DNA from: Trissonchulus latispiculum
Lineage: Eukaryota; Nematoda; Enoplea; Enoplida; Ironidae
Length of the DNA: 64,000 bases
Direction: 5' to 3'
NCBI GenBank assembly: GCA_030248195.1
Contig: JASAND010006683.1
Span: 1-64,000 of the forward strand
A model generated the notes under the pieces. The model searched no databases, was not told where the DNA came from, and was given only the letters and a program-made list of their open reading frames with translations. The position numbers were made by a program, and so were the translations under genes. Positions within the stretch are counted from its first letter, which is position 1. Each line of letters opens with the position of its first letter. Shown here piece after piece: positions 10,296-21,600 of this stretch.

Positions 10296-12233
10296 ATTTC
10301 GATGATTAATACAGGTAAGGTTCCTGGACGTTCACCAGTGGTTCGAAAATATTCAGACTGTGTGATTTATTTGTTATTCAAGTTGGATTCCAATTCGCTT
10401 TAACATTTCGATGATTAAACACAAGCTAAAGTTCCCAGAACCAGTGGCTCGAAAATATTTAGATTATGATTCATTTGTTATTGAAGTTGGAATCGAGTTC
10501 GCTCAAAAATTTGGTGATTATTACGAAATAAAGTTCCCAGAACCAGTGGTTCGAAAATATTCAGATTGTGATTTATTTGTTATTCAAGTTGGAATCGAGT
10601 TCGCTCTAACATTTCGGTGATTAATACGAATGAAGTACCCAGATCCAGTGGTTCAAAAATATTCAGATTGTGATTTGTTGATCAAGTTGGAATCGAGCTC
10701 GCTCTAACATTTTGGTGATTAATACGAGATAAAGTTCCCAGAACCATTGGTTCAAAAATATTCAGATTGTGATTTATTTGTAATTGAAGTTGGAATCGAG
10801 TTCGCTCAAACATTTGGTGATTAATACGAAATAAAGTTCCCAGAACCAGTGGCTCGAAAATATTTAGATTATGATTCATTTGTTAGATTGGAATGATTTA
10901 TTTGTTATTCAAGTTGGAATCGAGTTCGCTCTAACATTTCGGTGATTAATACGAATAAAGTCCCCAGATCCAGTGGTTCAAAAATATTCAGATTGTGATT
11001 TATTTGTAATTGAAGTTGGAATCGAGTTCGCTCAAACATTTGGTGATTAATACGAAATAAAGTTCCCAGAACCAGTGGTTCGAAAATATTCAGATTGTGA
11101 TTTATTTGTTATTCAAGTTGGAATCGAGTTCGCTCTAACATTTCGGTGATTAATACGAATAAAGTCCCCAGATCCAGTGGTTCAAAAATATTCAGATTGT
11201 GATTTGTTGATCAAGTTGGAATCGAGCTCGCTCTAACATTTTGGTGATTAATACGAGATAAAGTTCCCAGAACCATTGGTTCAAAAATATTCAGATTGTG
11301 ATTTATTTGTAATTGAAGTTGGAATCGAGTTCGCTCAAACATTTGGTGATTAATACGAAATAAAGTTCCCAGAACCAGTGGTTCGAAAATATTCAGATTG
11401 TGATTTATTTGTTATTCAAGTTGGAATCGAGTTCGCTCTAACATTTCGGTGATTAATACGAGATAAAGTTCCCAGATCCAGTGGTTCAAAAATATTCAGA
11501 TTGTGATTTGTTGATCAAGTTGGAATCGAGCTCGCTCTAACATTTTGGTGATTAATACGAGATAAAGTTCCCAGAACCATTGGTTCAAAAATATTCAGAT
11601 TGTGATTTATTTGTAATTGAAGTTGGAATCGAGTTCGCTCAAACATTTGGTGATTAATACGAAATAAAGTTCCCAGAACCAGTGGTTCAAAAATATTCAG
11701 ATTGTGATTTATTTGTTATTCAAGTTGGAATCGAGTTCGCTCTGACATTTCAGTGATTAATACGAAATAAAGTTCCCAGAACCAGTGGTTCAAAATATTC
11801 AGATTGTGATTTATTTGTTATTCAAGTTGGAATCGAGTTCGCTCTAACATTTCGGTGATTAATACGAAATAAAGTTCCCAGATCCAGTGGTTCAAAAATA
11901 TTCAGATTGTGATTTGTTGATCAAGTTGGAATCGAGCTCGCTCTAACATTTTGGTGATTAATACGAGATAAAGTTCCCAGAACCATTGGTTCAAAAATAT
12001 TCAGATTGTGATTTATTTGTAATTGAAGTTGGAATCGAGTTCGCTCAAACATTTGGTGATTAATACGAAATAAAGTTCCCAGAACCAGTGGTTCAAAAAT
12101 ATTCAGATTGTGATTTATTTGTTATTCAAGTTGGAATCGAGTTCGCTCTGACATTTCAGTGATTAATACGAAATAAAGTTCCCAGAACTAGTGGTTCAAA
12201 AATATTCATATTGTGATTTATTTGTAATTGAAG
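10296..12233 (+). repeat. Satellite array with higher-order units
   Basis: About 19 tandem monomers of roughly 100 bp built on GATTAATACG..AAAGTTCCCAGA..CAGTGGTTC..AATATTCAGATTGTGATTT..GTTGGAATCGAG. I distinguish three monomer types by their 3' halves: A (102 bp, GTAATTGAAG..CAAACATTTGG), B (103 bp, GTTATTCAAG..CTAACATTTCGG) and C (99 bp, GTTGATCAAG..GAGCTCGC..CATTTTGG). They recur as a C-A-B block of 304 bp; in one place an extra B-type monomer makes it 406 bp. The first and last monomers are the most diverged, as expected for array edges. Partial open frames through the array are a consequence of near-multiple-of-three monomers. Confidence 0.9.
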
Positions 12234-12631
12234 TTAGTTACTGAAGAATCGAATTCACTTCAATAGAGTTACAGTATTATTCCCTATTCCCTATTATTAT
12301 AGTAAAAGAATCGACTAAAGTCTGATGACAAACTGTTATAGTCTAGAAAATTTTTCTATTTAAACCTGTGATTATCCCTCAGAAACATCATATTTATTTG
12401 AAACTTTGCAGTAAACAGCTTTTGACAAACTCCCACTAGTGGTGCTTTGAGTGGTTACCACGACCAGGTACATACTGAACGCTTTAAATTTTAGTGCGTA
12501 AATTTCATTGGATTTTTGCACACTTTCTTGCAGCTACCTTTCTTCTTAGATATTCTGAGCCGTATTTGATATTTGTCATAGTATTTACCAAATTTTAGCA
12601 CACCATTGATTTAAAGATCACAACTACAGTC
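12234..12631. other. Upstream flank of the 8-Cys gene
   Basis: About 400 bases between satellite and start codon. No clear TATA box; presumably holds promoter and 5' UTR. Confidence 0.3.
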
Positions 12632-12674
12632 ATGCTGAAGGTACTGAGAATTGCTGCTCTGGTTGCAACATTAG
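12632..12674 (+). CDS. 8-Cys gene exon 1: signal peptide
   Basis: ATG at 12632, 14 codons plus one base, ending at the donor GTAAGC. The product is one positive stretch and a hydrophobic run typical of a secretion signal. Confidence 0.7.
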
Positions 12675-15600
12675 GTAAGCATTGTAATCCTAAAAAGTTG
12701 TCAGGGTGAACAAACAACCACGAGTGCTGGAATTTCTGGAAAATTGAAATTGAGAATTTAATTTTTCTTAAATATTTTTTAAAATATCTAAAATAAAATT
12801 ATATGAATTAAATTAATCTTTAATTAATAAAATATTTAAATCTTTCAAAAAATAGTAGAAAGCGTTTCTAATTACTGGCAAATGATTTCTTGCTTGCAGA
12901 TTTCCCAGAAATGTTTTGTTTTAATATATTCACAACTGTTAGAAATTATCGAAACGTTTTGAGAACAGGCCCGGCCAGGCCCGGCCTTTTCAAAAATTAA
13001 TTTAGCAATTTTAAAGACCTAATTTCAAATTTTAGTTTTAGGGTTCCGCAGTTTAACCATTTAGCAGTTTAAATATTTGGCAACAAATAAAATTGTCCAC
13101 ACTCCTAATCTCTTGTCGAAAGATTTTTGGCAACTTTTCTCAGTGCTTGTGCTTCTCAACTTTGTGGTGAAACTGCTCGACAATGGTAATTTTAATTTTA
13201 TTTAAAACTTAATTTTAAAAACTCGTTAATAAAATGACTGAAAATCAATAGACCCCCAAGCACGTAAACCGAGACGGAGTACCCTAGTTTTGATCAGGCA
13301 CTAATTTGTGGGAGAGACCACAAGGGTCAAATTTGCGGGGGGGTCAGTCGACCACAGTTTTCTAAACAAAAAACAACACAAATCGACACAAAAATGTGTG
13401 TACAAGATTGTGATTACTTATACTACTGCATTTAGTATGCATCGCACTTCGCAGACCCATAGCATTATAAATTTTCTGAATCGTCATGATGAGAGAAAAA
13501 TTTTTGACAAAATGTATAATTTTGAAGAATTTCAAAAATTTCAAAGTATCGGTTTGTCGAGGTTTGTCTCCGGAGTATGCATGTTAAAATGTTTTCTTTT
13601 TCAGGAAAATTTTCCCATCTCATAAAACACTCAGAATGACGCAAGTACGACGAAAATCGGTTAAGGATTGAATTTTTATTGGCATTTTTCGATTTTCAGA
13701 ATCCTTTGATCTTAGCTGCTTTTCCAACTTTGACAAGCTACTGCTTGGTACTACGTGCTACCGCAGTACTTGGTAAAAAATTTTTCGTTTTCATTTTCGG
13801 GACCGCTTGGACATCTGGTTTAACGGAGTAAAAGTCATTTTTCAAAATTTTAAGGTTGATTTTTTCGAAAAATTACCATTTTTTGACCTAAAATTTCAAT
13901 ATACTGGTATTGAAAAAATTGTGTCTAGATACGTCATGCTAAATAATCCATCTTTGCTGAATCCAACGACGTCAAAATGTTGCCCCTACGACGCATATTG
14001 CCTGTGCTATAAATTTTCAAAGATATGCCCTAATTTCAACAGAATTTAAAGGAATAACTCTTTACGTAATAAATCAAATCGTTAACCAAAATCCTGTTGA
14101 AAATCAAAAATGTTTAAAAATTTATTCGGCACGCAATCTGCGTCATAGCGGCAACATTTTGATAACGTTGGATTCAGTAAAATTAGCATATTTAGCTTGA
14201 CTTATCTACCCTCAAATTCTTCGATACCAGGATATTATTGAAATTTCGAAAAACTCAACTTTCAAACTTTGAAAAATGTCTTACTAAAGCAGATGCCCAA
14301 GCGGTCCCGAAAATGAAAACGCGAGCAGTAGCTTGTCAAAGTTGGAAAAGTGACAAGGATCAAAGGATTTTGGAAATTGAAAAATGCTAATAAACATTCT
14401 AGCCTTAACCGATTTTTGTTGCTCTTGCGTCCTTCTGCATGTTTTGAGATGGGAAAATTTTCTTGAAAGCGAAAATTTTTAGCATGCAAAATCCGGAGAA
14501 AAACCTCGATAAACCGATACTTTAAAATTTTCGAAATTTTTCAAAAGTTTAAATTTTATAAAACCTTTTCTCTCATCATGACGATTCAGAAAATATATAA
14601 TGTTACGGGTTTGCGATGAATATTTAATACAGTATAAGTGATCACAATTTTGTACACATATTTTTGTGCCAGACTTTAGTTTTCTTTCTGCTAACATAGA
14701 GCATACGAAGTAGCATAATTATGTAGTCTTTGTTTTACCATCCTAGCTCCTCTTTGCCTTTTCACTTTTCTGAGCTTCTTGCGTTCTTCCCTAGTGTCGC
14801 ATAAAGTTATAATAGGTCGGTGTTATCCAAGTTTATAGGGTTTTCGTGCGACACATTTTTGAGACTGTTTGCTTATCTTCTTGTCAGATGTTTTAAGAAT
14901 TCACATCCTGAAATTGCACCAACATTCTTACACCTGTCACTCATTTTCATATATTGTGTGCGATTTTGTTTCAGTGACTGTGACAGTTCAAGAAGGATGC
15001 GTGGAGCAAGGGTACTGGATGGAATGTAAGTCTAGGATTTGAGCAATAGGGATAAGACTTCATTAAAACTGTCTCTTCATTGCATCACGATGTGTAAAGC
15101 AAATAACAAAATTAGCCTGAATTTGTGCTGTAAAGATTCTAGAAATAAGACTTTATCTTCTTCACAAAAACTTTCCAAAAAATGCTAAGAATATTTATGT
15201 TTTTGCTCATTAGTTGAGTAGTGAAACCTAGCTTGAATATGGAACAAATAACATGGAGCGACGGTAGCTGCTATTAATGAATCTGGGTTGTTTGTTTGAG
15301 TCTGGAAGGATGTCAGCTATCAAAAATATTTGAATTTGGTGATAGAAACATTTTGATCAAAAGTTACACTGAAGGCAAGACTTGGGACTGCCTCTCATAA
15401 ACGTAATGAGCAAAATTCGCCCTACTTGTTTCAGGCAGGGTACGCGTCAGCTAATGCAGTGATGTTCAGGTTTTCTGATGATACTAACAGGCAGATAGCA
15501 AACTACCAACAATCTTTAGAATATTTCGAGTTTAAATTCTAAACGAAGAAACAGAAGGGAAATAATATTCTAAATATGTAGCTTCTTTTATTTGTAAGTA

Positions 15601-18600
15601 GTTAGTTGCACCTATTAGTTTATACCTGTGGTGTTCGCCTTTTACCTATTAATTATTAATTCCGTGCCTGCTCACGTACGAATTGTGAAGTGTACTGTAC
15701 GAAATCGGTAACTATAAGTAAGGTTTGTGTTGGGAAGTCCTTTGAATTCACCTTATTTCAAGTTGAGACCAAAAGACCAAAAAGAAAGTTTTGAGAAAAG
15801 GACTACAGTCCATCGGCTATTTACAACTTCTTATTACTGTACTTTATTTGGTGTATTTTTGTTATTCATAATAGTTGTATATTTTATTAATATTACTTTG
15901 CCCAGCGAATTCGTTCACCATGAGCTAAGTTGAGATCAGTTTTATAACTATAAAATTGCAACATTATTTGTATGGGTTTCATTGACAGGTCCCCTCCTCT
16001 CCTCTAAGTCTGTCTAAATGTGTAAGGTCCAGCCTGCGTGTCTGTGTCTATGTGAAGACAAGTCACTTTTTTACGTCACAAGAGCGTTAGGTCTTCCCCA
16101 CAGAAAGATTACAGACAGAGGGAAATCCCTCTATAATTAATAGACAAGTCACCCCTAAAAGAAGAATGAAGGAAAGTTTAGTTGGTATTAATGTTCTGAA
16201 AGAGGTTAGGAATCCTAACTACTCAGTAAGTTACGTAGAATTCAGCTTCACTTAGGTATTTCATCTTGGGCGTCTAGGCCCCCTGCTCGTATTACAATTG
16301 TTCCAAAGTCCTCTGTCTTCTCGTCGGCAACCTTTCTCTTTTTCATCTCGTTTGCAAGGAATATGAGAACCCATAGAAATAGATTTCAGGACAAAGCCAC
16401 TCAGAAACAAAAACAGAATTAAAGTTTATGGCTACGGCTGTTAAGGTACTTTGGGCCGCCCTAAAAGGTATGTAACTTAGATGATAGATGGCTCAGGTGC
16501 AGCCTCAAAGAAAACCGACTCGAAAGAACGTGGGGTCCTCCCATTTCAAACTAACCACTAACGAAGCGACAAAAATTAAAGTGACCACTGATGATTGCAA
16601 AACGAGCAAAATTTTGAGAACAAACTTAGATTTCAAATCAGTCTGTGACGGGGCGGCCTACTGAGCGGCGGTTTTGGTTTTAGGGTTTGGACGCGATTAT
16701 GCCCGTCACCAGACACTCCCATGAGAAGCTGTGTTGGGAGAGGCGTCAACCTCTCCCCATTATAGGATACCTCCCTTCAAAATTTTCTCCCACCTTGGAC
16801 CTTAGGTTGGGACGGGTACTCCTGATGCCGATGTTATAAAAATGGAGTTAACTCTAACCCGGATTAAGTCCATTTTAGGGTTGACCCAGAAATTTTAGGG
16901 TTAGGTTAACCTTTGGTTAACCATATATTATAATGGGTATGTCAGCTTTAACTCCACCGCGAGTGTAGAAGGTTTCCGGAAAGTTGAGAAAAAACGACTC
17001 GAAAGTTGTCAACAAATGTCTCGAAAGTTGCAAAAATGAAAATCGAAATTGTCTGGAAATATTTCAAAACTTTCTAGAAATATTTGAAAAATGTCTCGAA
17101 ACATGTATTTATTTGGCATGTTTGCGTGCAAAAATGTTCTAGACAAATTCATCAAATGTCTCAAAATATTTCCAAGAAGTCTCGAAAGTTAAAAATCTTT
17201 CGAGACAAAAAGTCTCGAAAGTTGAAAAAATATTTCGAGACAAATCACAACTTTCCGGAAACCTTCTACACTCGCGGTGGAGTTAAAGCTGACATACCCA
17301 TAAAGCATTTTTGGGGATAGGTTAAGCTAAACCAGTTATCTTCGGAGTTCTTCCAATCTTCCAATTAGTTCAAGCAATCAGCGGACCCAGCTAGTAAGGA
17401 TCTAAAACGGTTATTTTCGGGGTTAACCCAATTTATAACCCCAATCTTCATTTTTGAGCCCTTTTCATAAAAACTGGAAATATTAAATTTATAGTAAACA
17501 TAAAGTTTAAAAAATTCCTCCAAAGAAGAGCAATATCAAAATTGTATTTCCACTATCAAAAAACTAGTCTTCAAAAATTTTTCATGTTTTTTTCAAAAAA
17601 ATTTCCATTAACTTTTCTACACAATCTTATGCGGGTTAACTTCTAACCCTCCTCACTGAGGAGGGTTGAGATTTGGCGTATTTAACCCAAATTTTAACCC
17701 GCGTTTGCAGCCCAGATTTGGTTATAAAATTGGGCTAAGTGTAGCGCTTCTACCAAGGCTGGCGGATCAGGAAGACACCAAGGACAAGCCCGAACGGGAG
17801 GCGTCAGGCACCCTTGTACCCACGAAACTAGGACCTAGAAGAGAGAAGGGAAGAGGGAGGTTCAGCTTTTCACTCACCATTGAAAGTAAAGAATTGGTCC
17901 CGCCGGGGATCGAACCAGGGCCCTTTTGCTCTAGAGTCAGACATGCTAACCACTACACCACGGGACCATCAGCTGAACTCCCATTGCAGGCTTATCAATC
18001 TTTCCTATGCCTACTTCCCTTACATCTCCCCCGGATTTCAATTAAGACGCGTCCCGCGGCTTACTCAACTCGGAATCGAACCGAGAGCGCATCCAGCGCA
18101 GAGCATTCTTAGCCCAAGGGATCCGTGTTCCCCCGACACACGTTCCAGACCCCTTTAGATCCAACCAACCAGAAGCAACTACTGGGGGACCGGAGACAGG
18201 AGTCCAATCAGGGTCCTCCTGGCAGCCTCGCCACATGTAGCGCTTCTACCAGGGCTGGCGGATCAGGAAGACACCAAGGACAAGCCCGAACGGGAAGCGT
18301 CAGGCACCCTTGTACCCACGAAACTAGGACCTAGAAGAGAGAAGGGAAGAGGGAGGTTCAGCTTTTCACTCACCATTGAAAGTAAAGAATTGGTCCCGCC
18401 GGGGATCGAACCACGGCCCTTCTGCTCTAGAGTCAGACATGCTAACCACTACACCACGGGACCATCAGCTGAACTCCCATTGCAGGCTTATCAATCTTTC
18501 CTATGCCTACTTCCCTTACATAAGGATTAACTCTAACCCTTACCCTAACCCCATTAGCTAAACCCGGGTTTCGCTAACCCAATTTTTATAACATTGGCTT

Positions 18601-21600
18601 AGGGTTGATAACCCGGTTTCTAACCTGGGTTAGCAATTTAACTGGGTTAAATAGCTTTATAACATCGGCCCCTGAGGGGTTGACTTGCTTAAACATGGGT
18701 TTTGGTTTCAGAAGCCTATTTTCAAAAGGTATCCCCCTCCAGGTTGAGTAGATCCTTCCCCCCAGGATTTCTATAATCCGTGTAAGTGCGAGTCAAAAAT
18801 ATGTAATTGGACCTCGAGTCCAACTCTCGAATCATAGATCACGTTAAAATCGGGCTCTCGGCACCCAAGTTTACTTTGTTTACTTTTATTGTCACTTTCA
18901 CGCTTGTAAGCTAATATCAGCGGATATTAGCTCGATTTCTCTGGGTTTCCTGAGAAGGAAATCCAGGAACGCATCACTGGTGGGGGATTTTCGCCGGAAA
19001 TCCCCTCTGCAAGTTTTCCTTCAAGAAAGTCAAAATTTTACTTTACTCTATTTATGATTGTCATATCTGGGTTCGGAGCGTGAGTTGGATGTTCCACTAG
19101 TTGTGCCAAGAAACGAAGATCCTGTCTAGATTTACTAACTTTAAATTTTGACTCTGTCGAAGTGTATGCTATCAATTTCTCCAAAAATGTCTGTTCTTTG
19201 ATTGCTTTTACTTTCGCTGACTCTTCCAAAACTAATAGAATTCCCTTTTTTCAAGTTTTAATTTAAGTTTCAAAGTTAACCGGTGATCGTCTTTAGAGGA
19301 GAGCAGAGTAGTCGTCAGTTTTCTGAGGGTGCGGCTTATTGGTAGCTATTCGTGACCTGGTGTGGAATATTTCCTTGATTTTACCCTACATTATTCAAAC
19401 GTGAGTGCCAACTTCACGAAAATTTAAACTCAATTCTCCTTTTGTGTACGGTCCAAGGCCGGAGTCGGCTAATTTACGAATCCTTAAATTTTGGGCGCAA
19501 TTTGTCTCAGTCTTAATCCTAAATTCTCAACAGTCGGCTGTTTGGGCGCCATTTCTACTTCCGCTATTTTTGGGCGTCAACTTCGGGGTCTATCTTGTGG
19601 GTCATTCCCCCTCTTCCTTATCGTAAGGTTTCATAGGCCGTTGTCTTTTGTTTATTTCGTAATAAATTCACTTTGATGCTTGCCCAATTCCTATGTTTAA
19701 ATTCTCTTTTATGAAAGCTATTTGAATCTGCAAGAATATTGTTTTGTTTCAGGTATAAACTTTGTACTTTTGCTTAAAAGTAAATTCGTGACATTTAAAC
19801 TAGGGCTGCTGTTGTCGATCTCAAGTTGGTTAGCGGATAAGCGGATAAGAAGACACTCGAATACGAATCTTGCAAATCTTTATTTGAATTCAAAATTATC
19901 TTCATTGAGTTTTTCTACAACTGTACACTGGGACGGGTGGACTTGTGCACATTTCAGCTACACACATTTTTAGGGAGCATATAGGAAACTACCCCCCCTC
20001 GACGTTCTCCCGAAAATAATATAATTGTGTGACTGCGAATCTGTTCCTAGTATAAAGAAATGTACTGTTTGTATGAGTGAGCGAGGCAACCGGTAAGCTA
20101 AAATACTATTGTTAAAATTCTTTGGTTTCAGCTCTAAGTTTTCCTCTAGGTTTCAGAGTTGGGAACTGTGTTTGATCTTCGATAGTTGGGTTTGGTTGGT
20201 AGGCAGTGAACAGATTCAAATAGTGTCAGTTCTTGCAAGAAATGGCAGTGTATTTGATCTGTGTCTGTGTGTTGTTGTTGTCAGATAGTTAGTATAGTAA
20301 ATAATTCATTTGGGATCGAAGCTTAAGTCGCTGTAGTTGGATACTCACTGGCGGGTCCAGGATTTGGTGACAGGGGTGGCGGTAAAATTGTTTGCATCGG
20401 GGAGTCTGGCGGGCTGAGCCCCCCAGAAAGAAATTTTTTGTTTTTGCAATAAAATCGGTCTTCGGAACTTTATTTCTTTTCATTTTGAAGACCCGAGACA
20501 AATCTTTAAAATACTGCACATTTTTAGGCAAAATAGTAATTTTCTCCAAAAAATCGGATGCAGTCAAGCTTTTTCTCTATAAGCGCAATAAATATGCAGT
20601 TAAAAAGAACAAAAGTCTCGCCGAAGGCATGTAATCTTTTCGTTTTTTGCCTTTTTTATATTTATCTCCTTACCTTTTCCTACCTTCGAATCGTGCGGGG
20701 GAGGCGGCCGTCCGTTTCAGCCTCCCCCCCCCCTGGATACTATAGCCGCTAGGTCGACGATATCTGGGTACCTAGGTCAGTCTGGAGCCCGTTCAGCTTA
20801 TTTTTGGTGAAGAAGAGGGAAACCTTAGTGATTTTAGTGATGCTAGTGAGCCAGAGAATTCATTAGAGTTGCCGTTTCATCAGTTTCCTGAGTGTCACAA
20901 TCAGTACAAGTTTAGTCTGCTTTTTCTGGTTGACGACAGTAGTTCTCTCGTTGAGCCCGAACATTTAGAGGTAACTTTCTATTGTACTTACTCTCAGCTG
21001 TGGGATCGTAGGGCGGACTGCCTGGATTAGGTTAGACCCACACTCTAGAGCTTAGTCCTTAGGCCTAAGCGTTGATCTTCATTTTGTCGCTGTTTGCCTC
21101 TGTGTAGCAACAATCAGAGCCCCAGTTATTCCTTTTTTTACAGATGTTCTTTTTCAGTCGAAGTTTTTTTGCGAAAAACACCTTACAAGCAATGAATTTG
21201 CTACGTTACCTTATTTTGGGCTGAATGACATTTTCACAACTCCACGATGGATTACCCAATCAAGTCCTTCGGTAGAAAATCGTTACAGAATTTTATGATT
21301 AGTTAACTTTAGTATTATATTATTAAGTATTATTTGATTACGTTTTTAGCTCCGGGATGTGAAGACGTAGGTGAATGTGAAATAAAATGTGGTTCAATTC
21401 TGGAATTCTTCCAGAATATAGATTTCGAGGATGCGGTCATCGAGTGCACTGATTGGGGGACCTGCAATTGCTTTGGCTATTCTGTTTGTCCACAGACCTC
21501 CCCATCGGAACGGAAAAGGACTGTTAGAGGTTACTATTTGTAGTCAGTTGTGCAAAGTTGGTTTTAAAATAGAGAGATTAGAAGATAATTTTGGAGACCT

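Larger units (their letters stand above)
16827..18669. mobile_element. AACCC-rich element with inverted ends and nested palindrome
   Basis: Bounded by GCCGATGTTATAAA and its reverse complement; CCTGA occurs just outside both ends and may be a target duplication. The interior is full of GGTTAACCC/AACCCGGGTT words. Inside lie a perfect 52-base inverted repeat (16,935-16,986 with 17,248-17,299) enclosing GTCTCGAAAGTTG-type repeats, and a 285-bp direct duplication carrying tRNA-like sequences. No transposase is encoded. Confidence 0.7.

Noticed and set aside
10020..10620. Two open frames running into the satellite
   Set aside because: Open only because satellite monomers are close to multiples of three; no start context or conservation.
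10296..12233. CRISPR-like array
   Set aside because: Monomers are contiguous without unique spacers; it is a satellite in an animal genome.
17666..18561. Open frames of 148, 92 and 61 codons
   Set aside because: They translate the tRNA-like and duplicated parts of a transposable element.
19038..19229. Minus frame containing AQLVEHPTHAP
   Set aside because: This phrase is the typical spurious translation of a tRNA-like sequence, not a protein.
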